A stretch of 64,000 nucleotides of DNA from Laetiporus sulphureus 93-53 (taxonomy: Eukaryota > Basidiomycota > Agaricomycetes > Polyporales > Laetiporaceae), in NCBI RefSeq assembly GCF_001632365.1, contig NW_024468512.1, positions 511,368 to 575,367 of the forward strand, given 5' to 3'. Positions 1 to 11,329 of the stretch are shown one piece after another. Position numbers and translations under genes: made by a program. Position 1 is the first letter of the stretch. Every line of letters begins with the position of its first letter. The notes under the pieces were generated by a model that was given only the letters and a program-made list of their open reading frames with translations, had not been told where the DNA came from and did not search any database.

Positions 1-1540
1 GAAATAGATCTTTACTTAGCAGTCCACAATAGATAATCCAATTTTTAGGGAGTTATTTTGGCACACACAATGGGATATTGGGAACCCTTTTACCCAGAAG
101 CGATCTCAGAATTACTACATATTGCACAACAATTAGTAATTTATTTGCTATGGGATGCCTAAACCACCTTTTCTCCAAAAGTTATAAGGCTTTTTCTCCC
201 ACCAACCCTCCCTTACTTTTGTGCCCCCCAGTCTTGTTTTAACTCGCTCATGCCGCGTCGGTTCCGGGAGGAACCTGGCAAGGGGGAGGTAATGTAGGAT
301 ACAGCGAGTATGTATGAGCTTATCTGAAGACGTGCGCATAAGAAGTGCAGCACTTCAAGATATACAGCAAGTACCGAGCGCATGTCCTATTCGAAGAGTC
401 GAGAAGGATCCGCGAAGCAATTAGGATCACATGTCCAAAGACGAGCGTGAGCAAGTCAAGGATGATCCAAGCAGCACCAAAGGATCACATTTTCAAACCT
501 TCTATTTTTCAACTTTTGCCTACATAGCATGCCAACCTCAAGGGCAATCGAGAGACCATTGCCAACAAGTATGAACAGCATTGGGGAACGCATCTACTTG
601 CATACAACAATGCAAACATGGCAGCTATTCTATATAAAATCCTAAAAAGACATAGGCAACCTTTTGGGTACAAGACACAATCTTTGAAACAGCCCTCTGA
701 CCAAGGGCATCCTATCATTTGGCAGCTATGAGCACCACCATGGACCTGGGCAAGTCAACCAAACTGCGCCACTATGGCAGCTATGAGCGCCAACACAATG
801 ACATCATTCATGATCACGATCGATCAAAAAGTCTATCTCGACTCAAATCACAGATCAACCACGATCACGATTGATCAAATCAATCAAATGACATCATACT
901 CAGACATGTGACTAGGGACATCATGCCACCTTCCAACGCCACATGATTACATCAGCATAGATTATGTAATAAAGAACATATACTGGTCAAGATTCGAACC
1001 TGGTACTTCACCGCCTCCATGGCATAGTGGCAAGCAGCATGGGGGCAAGCAAGTGGACGATTACAACTGACGATCGCGTTCGATAACCGGTGAAGCCCTC
1101 GATTGAAACCAGTATCCGAAGTGATACTGAATGGCCATGGCAGGGCCTTAAATGTCTCTTTTTACAAATCATGCATTTAAACGACCTTAGCACGTCAGTA
1201 AACTGTTCAATTTTTGGCAGCTTTGAGCGCCACGAATGATCAAGCACATGTCTTTAAACTGCAAGCCCTTTTGCACATCATTTTGAGCAACAGAAGCCAA
1301 TAGCGCTGTCTGTGATGTCAGACATCTAGGACCAAGAACTGTTAGCCACACAAGTGCACCATTTACCTGAGCAAGTCATTAAACTGCATCACCCCTTTTT
1401 GCTGCTAGCAAAAGTCTTAGATGCCATTCACACAACACACCCTGCCATTCCACCCTGGAAGTCAGAACCTGAAGCGAGGGTACTATTTACCATAGCATTT
1501 ATTCAGTTCATCCGGAGTCTGAACCTTGAAGTGGGGGTAG
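1..1540. other. gene-poor, repeat-like tract (probable retroelement debris)
   Basis: No convincing gene was found. The tract is richer in A+T than the genes to its right and carries recurring short words. The word TGGCAGCTATGAGC occurs near 720 and 774, with a variant near 1215. CAAGTCA followed by AAACTGC occurs near 750 and 1371. Just left of 1541 lie two purine-rich stretches, near 1471 and 1527-1539, as expected at the 3' end of the internal part of an LTR element. Another purine run (near 281-292) is followed by TGTAGG and might be a second LTR edge. Protein-level traces of reverse transcriptase or integrase were not recognised, so the class is inferred. Confidence 0.4.
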
Positions 1541-2440
1541 TGTCACAGTATTAAGTGGCACCTTTCTTTTTGCACCATTAAAGTCCTCATTTGAGTGGTT
1601 ATTCAGATGCCAACCTTCATATTGGTCTCGCAACATGGATACTTGGACAAACAGCACAATGCCGCCACATACATTACAGACATGACTGTGTCTACCACAT
1701 GACCACCAAGCGCCCATGATTCAGCCACCCAGTCACGTGACACTGGCCACTTGCCCTATTCAGAAGTTGTCAGGTGTTGGTCACGTGACACCAGGCCACT
1801 TGCCCAGAAAGAAACCCATTGGACCATTAAGCTAGCAAGCACCCAATTCGCCACTCAAGATAGTGGCACCACTTTGCTGCCTAAACCAATAGGCAGATAC
1901 CACAACAGAGGATCCCCCTACCAACCGGCATATAGTATAGCCAGGTACAGGATAGGCTAGACCTTCTCACAACCCTATCCAGATGAAGACTGATCGTCAC
2001 ACTCATTGTTCTGAGTTTGGACAGATCCTCTCATCTGATGTTGCAACCGTTGTGATGTGCTCTGTTGGCCATCACCCATTGGCCCCTCAACAGTGGGCCC
2101 ACTTACAGGCATTTATCTCATTGAATTAGATAGGATTACCTCGGCGTATCCACGGCCATTGTAGATAGTTGCTATGACGAAGTCCAGAACCATTACCGAT
2201 TCTGACAATATATTCACATGTAGGTATCTGAGGTCTCACAGTAGCACAGTGCCAGGGGCCCTGCCCTACATGTATATAAGCCCATGAGGATCTAAGGGAG
2301 GACCTTAGATTCATTATTCTATTGCATGCGGCCTAACAAGCCAATTCACCCCCTAGTTGTGAGCATAAGGCTAAGGGCCCTTTGAGCCCCTTTTTCAGAC
2401 TGCATACCACTGCGCGCGTCCTCAGCCTAGCCCTTGTGGC
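1541..2440 (+). mobile_element. probable LTR of a Ty3/gypsy-type retrotransposon (right end uncertain)
   Basis: The sequence AAGTGGGGGTAG ends at 1540 and is followed directly by TGTCACAG. This is the usual layout of a polypurine tract next to a 3' LTR, and LTRs begin with TG. A TATATAA box at 2273-2279 would fit the U3/R promoter inside the LTR. The right border is not resolved: no matching second LTR, target-site duplication or clear terminal CA could be fixed by eye, so 2440 is approximate. It could be a solo or truncated LTR. Confidence 0.4.
1732..1805. repeat. two-copy direct repeat with CACGTG palindrome
   Basis: The word GTCACGTGACAC, then two or three variable bases, then GGCCACTTGCCC, occurs at 1732-1756 and again at 1780-1805. 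Both copies contain the palindrome TCACGTGA. They lie inside the presumed U3 part of the LTR, where duplicated promoter elements are common. Function is not shown by the sequence. Confidence 0.6.
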
Positions 2441-4020
2441 AGGCTTTTTATGTGGGATCATTTGTGCAGGTCACAAAAGCAGACTTGCCCTTAATTGGGT
2501 TAAGTGCTTTGGTGCTTTGTGACACAGGGGTTTCCCTGGAATGAAATGTTAGCTGAAGAGCCGAATGAGATGGATGAATGCACCAGTGATGCGGACATGA
2601 TGGATGTCTTGAAGTACAGCCCAAATTGCGCAAGAAGGGCCGCGATAACCCTTTGCATGTGAGTGCAACGATAGCATTCCTGATACACAGCAATTAACAA
2701 GATAATCACTTACAGGCAGTGGTACGCAGTGCGTTGCAGCCCCTAATGGGGATAGATAGCAAGATGACTCCACCCGCACCATTTGGCCAAGGACAATTCT
2801 GAACTGATGATATAAATGAAGCTGGGCGCATGCTACGACTGACTTGGGAAACCTGGCAGGAAAACTATGTCGTGTGGGGAAGAATGGTCGCAAAGAAGAT
2901 ATGGGCTGATGGAAGTAGATGGAGCAATGCATTGTCAGCAGAGGAGTTGCAGAGGCTTTCATTGGATGAGATTGAGGACGCAATGCAGGTCTTCTGGGAA
3001 TCAATGAGGGTGAAGTACTGAGCTTCACAGAAGGCTTTACTGGAGCAGGAGTCAAAGAAGGTCACACGATTTAGGTTAGCATCAAGACTAGCTGCAGGTG
3101 ACACAGTATCCTCAGCATCCAAGCAAGAGTGGAGCACGTCGAGGTCTTCATGAGGCTGCCAGTCCCACCAGAAGTCATTTTGATGTAGTTCTGGTGTAAC
3201 AGGCCGAGAAGGCCTGTCAACGTTGCTTTGATGAGCAAAAGAGCATACCATGTCCTCAGGCTCCACACCCTCTGACCCAGCCACACTCTCGAATTGCACA
3301 GCCTGCAACTGCTGCTGATCACGTATGGAGGCCAATCATGCCTCGATACCTTCTTCCTCGTCTCTCCGAAGGTGCTTTCGAATGGTTTGAGCGATCTGAA
3401 GGCCTGCTTTGGGATCTGCAGAACAGCACTGGCATGCACATAGCTTGCAGTGAGTCAGATAGGCCGATGATGATGGTAACGGTACAGTCTTGGTGTGTCT
3501 ATGAGCTGGCATTGAGATAGAGAGAAGAAGGTATATATTTGTTGACTATATGCGGTCGATATTTACGATGGCCCCAGCGTACGCGCGCGACTTAGATGCG
3601 ACCCGCACCGAATCACGTGAGCATATTCTGCCAGAACATCGTCAGGATATTCACCTCGAAAGATATTTCTAGGATATTGCCGGGACATTCCAACTTTCCT
3701 GGCAATATCCCTCCGGGATATTTTGAGTCCACACGCAGTGCAACGTGTTCATATTTGTATAGCAGGCTGCTCGAGCGTATACCTGCACTGACTTCCATTT
3801 CTGTTCGAGCATGGTGATGTCAGGGTATGCTAAGGTTGAAAACGTTGAATATTAACGCCCATGCTTAACGTGAAGTAGCCGGCGATGTGGATCAGCGATT
3901 GGATCTTACCACACATCCACGATAAGCGCCCACCAATCATGCCCAATAGGAAAAACAGTTGAGTCGTCCTGAGAAAAGAGTCAGGCAACCATTTCTTGTC
4001 TTCGCTCTTTCACAGGCGCC
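2441..4020. other. intergenic tract with a decayed open frame
   Basis: No intact gene is supported. A minus-strand frame at 2865-3335 is open for about 156 codons but is preceded by a stop and has no ATG at its head, so it looks like a fragment, perhaps of a transposon-encoded protein. I did not recognise a family. The last few hundred bases are the HIS3 promoter. Near-matches to the Gcn4/Cpc1 box TGASTCA occur at 3960-3966 (TGAGTCG) and 3977-3983 (AGAGTCA). Each differs at one base, so amino-acid control is only a suggestion. Confidence 0.35.
3672..3710. repeat. short perfect inverted repeat
   Basis: GGATATTGCC at 3672-3681 is the exact reverse complement of GGCAATATCC at 3701-3710, with a 19-base loop. 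Related GGATATT words occur nearby (about 3648 and 3716). It could be a small stem-loop or part of a worn terminal-repeat element. No function can be assigned. Confidence 0.5.
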
Positions 4021-4845
4021 ATGGCTGCAAGGACGGCGAGGTTAGAGCGAAAGACAAACGAGACGCAGATTGAGGTCGCCATTGATCTCGACTGCCAGCC
4101 TGGTTCGGGCAAAGCGCAGGAAATATCGATATCTACCGGGATAGGATTCCTCGATCATGCAAGTCGTAGCATGATACTCTGAACGTCTTGCGCTCACAGC
4201 CGCTGGTTAACTTAGATGTATCATGCGCTAGCAAAGCACTCAGGCATGTCGCTCACCATGAAGTGCAAGGGTGATCTTTGGATAGACGACCACCACAGTG
4301 CAGATAAGTGTCAGGTTATCTCGCGACTCTCGACCCCAATTGACGAACGGAGACCACTCCACAAGACAGCGCTATTGCTCTAGGGACCGCGTTCAAGCAG
4401 GCTCTGGGAGAGGTCCGTGGCATCCGCCGATATGGTATTGGATTCGCTCCTCTAGATGAGGTACCGCCCGCGCTATCCTCTGTGTCCTGGCCTTACAAGC
4501 TTACGGATTCAGGCTCTATCGCGAGCGGTCATCGATATCTGCTCGAGGCCGTTTTGCGTTACCGACCTCGGGTTGAAGAGAGAGAAGATCGGTGATTTAT
4601 CCACGGAAATGCTCCCGCACATCTTCTACTCGTTCTCAATAGCTGCTGGTGTAACGCTTCACGTGGATGTCTTACGAGGAGAAAACGATCATCATCGGTA
4701 GGAAGCCGGCCCAGAAGCATATGCGTGGTGTACTGACGTTAGCCGCAGTGCTGAATCCGCCTTCAAGGCTGTAGCTCTCGCGATTCGTCAAGCGATCGAG
4801 AGGACAGGCGGCGACGATGTACCGAGTACGAAGGGCATCTTGTGA
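4021..4845 (+). CDS. HIS3: imidazoleglycerol-phosphate dehydratase (HIS3), five exons
   Basis: Catalyses the dehydration of imidazole glycerol phosphate in histidine biosynthesis. The translated exons follow the family from start to end: GFLDH at the end of exon 1, then [57 protein letters not shown] and the C-terminal [10 protein letters not shown]. Exon 1 is 4021-4158 and exon 2 starts at 4216. Two junctions are odd. Intron 1 begins with GCAAGT, a GC-AG intron. The donor after the DDHH metal site appears eroded: the usual HHTAED reads HHSAD before the break, and only a GTGTCA donor at 4308 joined to an acceptor near 4369 keeps the frame. The Glu ligand is then replaced by Asp and one acidic residue is lost. 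The last two introns are ordinary. Family identity is certain; activity is less sure. It runs convergently with CDC45. Confidence 0.9.
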
Positions 4846-5080
4846 TTCCGAGCCAAGGAGACCGATTTTACAGTTGATGTATTGATTATGATGGACTGGT
4901 TACTGACCGGTGACCGTTCACGCCTGTGCGGCAGCTCACATTAATATACCACAATCCAGTCAGGAATATCCAAAAGTTCGAGATTGTGTACTATGATTAT
5001 ACAGTATCGCGATATCCGATGTGTTACATGAGAAAAACAAGATGAAACAAGATGAACTATCCATGGAGTTATGTGCAATC

Positions 5081-7612
5081 TCACCGATGCCCGTCTCCAG
5101 CTTCGCACAGGGTTTCAAGGAAGACCTTCAGATCATCCTTGTTGATCTCCAGAATGCTCGTATCGAACGACCCATGTCGCGTCCGTGCATTGCATCGCTC
5201 TTTCGCGTCTAAGAAGGCTAGGCCAAACTCGCTGTAGACCCGTCAGCATCGTCCACAAGATACCCAACATTAAGGGAAATCAAGACGTACTTCTTACGGA
5301 CATTGCCATACTCAAGCGCTGCCATGACACCAACGACGATATACGTCCCTTCCTTCTCGTTCATGCACGCCAGGACCAGAGGCAGGCTCTTGCGCTTGCT
5401 CCGTGAGAAGGCGGGGTTCGTTCCCTGGAGCCGGTCACGCAGCGCCTCGACGAGCCAGAGTGCAAGCCGGGAGAGAACGCCGGGATGTGCGAAGAGTGCG
5501 AGGTCGGGACCTTGCGAGAGAATGACGACGCGGTGGCCGCGGAGCGTGCGGATGTCGTGCTTGTCGATGATGGACGATCCCTGACGCATGATAGCGCGAT
5601 GCAGGGCCATGGAAAGCGGCAATGCTTCTTGGAGGCGTACAATACTGAGGAAGAATATCAGATAACGGAATCGGCCAGGTGTATGGGAGGATGGCTCACT
5701 CGTTGAGAGCATCAAACGCGGTCCAGAAGTTCTTCACCCACCATGGCACGTCGAAGCTGCTATCTTCTTCCTTATCATCTCCAGCAGCTATTGCGTTTGA
5801 CGTCTTTACCACGCTGGCAGCGCCACCAGGAGGGATGTTCTCTCGCTCGTCATCTCTCCGCCTACATTGTTTGCCCCCCTCCCAGATCCGCCCGCCTCCG
5901 AACCACTCGCCACCGTTGCGTGCGCCTTCTACCTCGACCTCCATGCGGATGCCGCCGGCTACATCCAGCAACGCGGATACCGCTTCTACAGCGTCGCCTG
6001 CGGAGAGCGGCTGTGACCGGTAGCCGTAGCAGCGCGTGAAGGACGGATATGACAATTCGGCAAGACCGTACTCCGGGGCAATCTGGTCGAGTTTGCTTCG
6101 CAAGGAGAGCTTGAGATCCTTCGCCATGTGAGGGTAGGGCTGTTGTGTCTCGGGAATTGAGAATCTACGGATATAGGTTAGACAACCTGGACAGATAATC
6201 ACGGAAGAAGGATATGCGCGCGGTCACGCACCCCATCTTGGCTAACAAGCCAGTCAACCTCTTCCTCCCTCGCTCCTTCCAAATGCCAAGTTTGCTAGCG
6301 ACATAATTCGAGTGATACATCGCGTCGTAGAGATTCCAGTGGCGGAACATCATAAAGCGCAGCTCGTCCGCGGCATACACGGAGTGGTCATCTGGATGTT
6401 GTGGCTTGAAGTCATAATCGTTGGTGGCGGACGCAGAAGGGCGAGGGTTGAGACGAGCGACTTCGTCATAGTAGATGGATTGATACTTGTCGTATTCATC
6501 GCGGGAAATTCGTGAGGTGATGTATTGGTATGTCAGACCTAGAATAGCTAGCCTAACGGATTCAATGAGTACGCAAGCCCCGGTTAGCTGAACTGTGGGA
6601 GCATACCATAGTAAGTCGTTATCGACACGCTCCAAGACAGTCGCGAGGATGTAGATCGTGCCGGATGCACTTTGTCCATGCCAGGTACCGGACATGTAGT
6701 GTTTCTCTAGTTTCGATGAATACTCGTCTCGCTCCTCTCTTGACATTCTGGCCGGCCGTCGCTATTACGATATTCCGTCATGATCGTCAACGGTCAGGAT
6801 TAACCGTATACGCACCTCGATTCTTCGCCGTTTTCCGGACTTGCCCCCGCTACCTAACGATCTCCGTTTGCCTGATGGGCTCTCGGACTCGAATTCCTCC
6901 TCTTCCTCGTTGTCCTCCAGTTCCGACTCTCGATCGTATTCTAGCTCCGAGTCTTCCTCGTCAGAATCAGGTTCGGGTTCGTACTACGAACATTTCGTAA
7001 GTTCATTCCACCTGGCGAATCCCTGTTCAGTTGAAGATCTGATCTCACCGTGAGGGCTTCCCAAGCCTTGCGCTCTTCCTGCAGATCCTCTGCTCCGCCA
7101 TCGTCCCATATGACAATTCTCTCACCGTTCTCTCCACCGCCAAATAAACTAGACAGATTCTGAGGCCGCGATGAATCAATAACATGTATTGTGATTTGCG
7201 CGCTGAAGTCGCCAAACCACTCTGAGGAAGGAAGATCTAAGATAGCACCCATGTTGAGCAGAATCAGCGTATGCAACTGGCACGCAAAAAAGGAGTATCA
7301 GTTGAGGCATCCACATCCAGTAAGAGACATCGGATCGCGTACGTCAGAGTACGTGGCCAGTTCGTCCCGGATGCGCTCCAGTTCGGCATGACCGGACACA
7401 GGGATGATACGGTGCATCACGTCGTCTTGCTTGAAAATCTCTGCAAGCATTTGCGCTGCACACAGGGCATCGACGTCTGGTGCGACAAGTATGATTACAG
7501 ATGAGGCAGAAGTAGCTGGCGAGCGGCGATGGTTCGCGATAATGTTCGCGTATGTTTCTCCATAGGATGGACGTGACGAGGAGGCGGGGTCAGGTGGCGG
7601 CAGGTAGACCAT
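5081..7612 (-). CDS. CDC45: CDC45 DNA replication initiation protein
   Basis: Cdc45 joins MCM2-7 and GINS in the CMG helicase at origins and forks, in the nucleus. Exon 1 (7612-7343, 90 codons) begins MVYLPPP and contains ILVAPDVDALCAAQML and IIPVSGHAELE, the N-terminal DHH-like fold signature of Cdc45. Exon 2 has GAILDLPSSEWFGDF. A following acidic tract (about 6990-6890) with Glu/Asp/Ser runs and a basic GKRR patch is typical of this family. Later exons carry EKHYMSGTWHGQSASGTIY, DNDLLW, LAILGLTYQY and a C-terminal part ending in LEINKDDLKVFLETL. At least six introns of normal size are visible. An in-frame ATG exists at 7765, but the family start is the MVY at 7612. ACGCGT lies about 95 bases upstream, suggesting G1/S control. 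Confidence 0.93.
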
Positions 7613-7706
7613 TGTGGCTGATAGCCTGCTCTGCACGTATAGGAGCTCAAGGCGACAGGAAGAAAGAGGGAAACTAGTGAGTGCTATTAAAGCTTGGATG
7701 CAACCA

Positions 7707-7741
7707 ACGCGTTGACCACAGTACACGTGATCTCGACGCGC
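7707..7741. promoter_or_regulatory. MCB-like sites upstream of CDC45
   Basis: ACGCGT occurs at 7707-7712 and the one-off variant ACGCGC at 7736-7741, about 95-130 bases upstream of the CDC45 ATG. ACGCGT is the known binding core of the fungal G1/S factor MBF. Use by this gene is inferred from the position and from the gene's S-phase role. Confidence 0.5.
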
Positions 7742-7807
7742 CTGTGGCTGAGAGTTCGCTCGCATTAAGAGTGGGGAAGAACAAGCAGTACATTGATGAA
7801 GTACATT

Positions 7808-9683
7808 CTAGAACCAACTTTTTCGCTCTCTAACCTCTCTCGTCTTCCCCCGGATGCCCCAGATACCCCAGTTCGTCTTCACCATCACTCTCGGGTCAAA
7901 GTCGGCCACCTCCCACTTCTCACTGCCGAACGGGTTCGGCCCGGGGGTGATCACCCAGTCGAACTCGCCAGCAACACCAGGTGCCGTAGACAGTGACTTG
8001 ACATCGCGCTCAACATCAGCCGGCGAGAATCCTGTCACAAAGATGGGGCACTTGCTCGCCAGGAGCAGGGGGATCGCAGGACCCCACTCGGTTGGCGACG
8101 CAATCTGCAGGAGAGGCTCTCCGGTGACCTCAGACGTAGAGTTGGGCGAGGGAAAGCCGAATCCAGGCGAGAACAGGAAGAAGCAATCCGTGTAGGGATC
8201 GAATGTTTCCTGGAAATGTGCATGTACGTCCAAAAAGTTGGCCTGCATTCCGGTGATTGTCAGCTGCGGCGTGTAAGGTACCGTATATGAGGGGACACCG
8301 TATTCCTGGATACTCTCGCGGGTACGTTTAAGACGCGCGATGGGCGCTGGGGTGGGTGGTTCGTAGATATTTGGCACATAGACAGGTTTCTCCTGAGGCT
8401 TCGTTTCCGCCTGCTGCTGACCTTCAACTGGCTTTTCCTCTGCTTGGGGGTTGCTCGCCTGTGCAGACAGCATTGATTCAGCTGTAGACTTTTTTTCAGG
8501 TTCTTGTGCGCTCGCTTGAGCTGGCTTTTTGGTCGGCTTTTGTAAGTCTTCGATCGGTCTGGGAAGCGAGACTTGCGGACCGATGAAGTACATATGGAAC
8601 AGAGCGGCTGGGAAAAGCAGACATAGCTGCTCCCAAATGTGCGGTGGAAGTGACGACTCTGCTCGAGCACCCAAGATGAAGATTCTCATCTGTGGCCGGT
8701 CTACAGATGCCTCTTCAACCTCGGGAGCGCCAGTTGGAACATGCAGGGTCGTCCGCAGTGCTGGCGCAATCAAGGTCAATGATCGTGATCAGGCAGCTAA
8801 TCATAGGACAAGCCTCACCAGCTAGCGAACGGCTGCCTTCCGGAGTGAGGCGCTGGTTCCTCAGAGTCAGACTACTGAATTGATGCAACACAGAACCAAT
8901 TGTGATCGGATATGTCAACAGTTTGCTAGCATGTCTTCGGGAACGCTCGCTGTCCATTGACGGGAAATCACGCGTATACCAAAAGACGTCCCAGTTAGCA
9001 AAAGAGATGGCTGCTTCAGAGTCCTGAGGTCCTTTGCCAGTCATATCAACCATCAAAGTCGTATCCTCCAGGACCTGAATATGGGACCTACCTGGTAGCT
9101 CGAACTCCCGGAGCCTTCGTCCGCTTCTGAGATCATGCTCGTCCTCATTGACTTCCCGCAGCCTCCCGCAATACTTTTCATGCTCCTGATCCTCCTTCCA
9201 GTGTTCCTCGGAACAGTGTGTCGGCCATCCGCAATCAGGACACTCAAACTTCACAGCGCGCGGTTGTGCATGTGTGTGTGCTTCGGACACAGTATGCGAG
9301 GACGCGCAGATAGGACATGGTGCAAGTTTCTGGATAGCCTCTCCACGAGCGCGTATTTGCGGGAAAGGCGACTGGGAGAACGGGTGAAACAGATTGTCCT
9401 CCGTCAGTATTGGAATTGGCTCTTTTTTCGTTGCATCAGCAGGTTGGGACTTCTTGAACCAGCTGAGGAATGTCCGAGAGTGGGTGTAAGGTGTCACGAT
9501 AGAGGGCACATTCTGCAAGCGGTGGCAACGGACGAGAAGATGTACGGGCGATCGCCGGGCTACAGGTGGAAGTAGCATCTGGGATAGCGGTGTCCGGCGT
9601 CTCCCGCGCAGGGATGACCGCGTCGGAGCGCGCCAATTGAAGAGCGCAATTGTGGCTGGAAAAGGGACGCTGCACATCCGCAT
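7808..9683 (-). CDS. MSS51: MSS51-like mitochondrial translational activator with zinc finger
   Basis: Yeast Mss51 activates translation of COX1 mRNA and coordinates cytochrome oxidase assembly in mitochondria. Two exons, 9683-8819 and 8760-7808, give an in-frame product of 605 residues. The N-terminus is rich in Arg, Ser and hydrophobic residues, fitting a mitochondrial presequence. A MYND-type zinc finger lies at about residues 123-172 (C-x2-C, then C-x2-C and later Cys/His). The family core follows: ANWDVFWYTRDFPS, SKLLTYPITIGSVLHQ. The C-terminal MSS51 domain has LPPHIWEQL and the later GVAGEFDWVITPGPNPFGS. An unusual linker rich in Lys, Pro, Ala, Glu and Gln (about 8530-8390) interrupts the C-terminal domain. 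The start lies only 43 bases from the divergent scramblase gene. Confidence 0.9.
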
Positions 9684-9726
9684 CCACCATCGGTAAATAC
9701 TACCAGCTGCCGTCCATTGACTGTTG
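9684..9726. promoter_or_regulatory. 43-base bidirectional gap between MSS51 and AIM25-like gene
   Basis: Only 43 bases separate the two divergent ATG codons (9683 minus, 9727 plus). Their 5' untranslated regions must be extremely short, or transcription of each gene starts inside the other gene. No TATA box is evident. Both products are predicted to act in mitochondria, which favours a shared promoter. Confidence 0.6.
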
Positions 9727-11329
9727 ATGCTTGCGAGAAATATTGCGACTGCGCATTGCTTGCCCCGTTGCTTCCCTGCTCGTCACGTTCTTCTCTGCAG
9801 AGAGTTTCGCCGTCATTACGCCCTTTCTCGGTTTCCTGACCGTGCTCCTGGCGGCAGTAGACGTCGTCCCAGGATCGACCCTCTGGAGAAACGTTCACGG
9901 CTGCATCCTGAATCAGGGGCATTTCAAGGCTTTCCATATGAAGAACAGCCCTCAGTTGAGCAATCACCGCTGTGGGAGGCCAGCCGAAGGGAGCCGTTTA
10001 GCGATCCTGAGGAGGGCCTGAAACAGCTACTCCTCGGACATAATCAACTAGTGGTCACCAGGTATGTCCCAGCTACTCTAGGTCTTACTCGTGCCGAAAT
10101 GACAGAAAGCTCCACAAATCTCCAGACAAATAGAGATGCTCAACCTGTTCATAGGGTTCGAGCAGTCAAACCGATATGTGATCAGTATGTGCGAGTGAAC
10201 ACCAGCGGGTATGGTCTGCCCATCTCATGTCCTGGAACGCAGCGGACGAAAACGAGGTGACGCTTGGATACATCGCCGAGGAGCCTCGGGGTATGCTATC
10301 TTCTTTCGGACGACAGGTATTCAGGACGCACAGGCCGTTTCGAGCCGTCGTCATGGACAGCGCCGGAACTCCAATTCTCTGGGTGCGTCGAATGCTGCTC
10401 ACTAATAGTAGTCATTCTTACGGCTGCCTGTTGTAAGCTTCGACGGCCGTTCGCATTCATAAACTCGCGGATGTTCGTCCAGAGACTGAAGAATTACACT
10501 GAGTATACTGTCGATGGCGAACCTGTCCTTGACACTTTTGGCGAGGTACAACAGCGATGGCACCTCTGGCGGAGAAGATATGATCTCTTTCTCAGGTCAG
10601 CATTTGCTTGCCATCGAAAGTAGCGATCCTGATTTAACGAGACGGAGATTGGTTAGGGAAGACCGACGTCGTATCCTCTCAGTAGCGACGGAACCACAGC
10701 CTGAACCAGACTCGATATCATTCAAACAATTTGCCTTGATAGATGAAGGTTTGTTGGCATGGAGCTTTTACTTCAAGGATGCTCGAGGAGAGGAGATAGC
10801 GAGCGTGAGGCGTGCCTTTCGTGGACTTGGTCGTGAGGTAAGTTGTTTTGTCTGTCTTTACCGACTCGAATGGATGCTGCGTACTGACCTCTGCATTTAG
10901 ATATTTACAGATACAGGTACCTATGCATGTCACATTGTCAAGCTCGAGCAAGAGTGACGCCATTTACAGGGCAATATTTCGTTCGCTTCAATCCAACTCT
11001 GCCTGACTCTATGGATTTGACCGAACGGAGGCCGACTGTCATCCGAGGTTTAAGTTTGGAGGAACGTGCAGTGAGTAATCGTTAACTCTTGCAGGAACGC
11101 AATTGCTCATATATACGCGTTCAGCTTGTTCTAGCGATGGCGGGTGAGTATGCAATGTGTGTTATCCAGGGGCGTCTGTTAACCCACACTTGTAGTCAAT
11201 ATAGATTTTGACTACTTCTCTCGTCACTCACGAGGAGGGTACGTCCTCTCTGACGTGGATTAATTTTCGGTGACTTACAAGCTGTATAGTCCTGGCTTTG
11301 GATTCTGGTGGTTCTCTGTCGGAGAGTGA
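9727..11329 (+). CDS. AIM25: phospholipid scramblase family protein, AIM25-like
   Basis: Belongs to the scramblase (LURP1-like beta-barrel) family; yeast Aim25 is a mitochondrial member. The ATG at 9727 gives an N-terminus with several Arg and no acids at first, a plausible presequence. Exon joins give QIEMLNLFIGFEQSNRY, then TDENEVTLGYIAEEPRG, QVFRTHRPFRAVVMDS, LGEV-type GEVQQRWHLWRRRYDLFL, FALIDEGLLAWSFYFKD, FRGLGREIFTDTGQYFVRF and the terminal LVLAMAVNIDFDYFSRHS. These match the family order from N- to C-terminus. About nine exons with short introns can be placed; the last ends GFWWFSVGE then TGA. Scramblase activity itself is not shown and is uncertain for this subfamily. Confidence 0.88.

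Noticed and set aside
7613..7765. Upstream in-frame ATG for CDC45 at 7765
   Set aside because: The added residues do not look like the family, and the known Cdc45 start motif MVYLPPP is at 7612.
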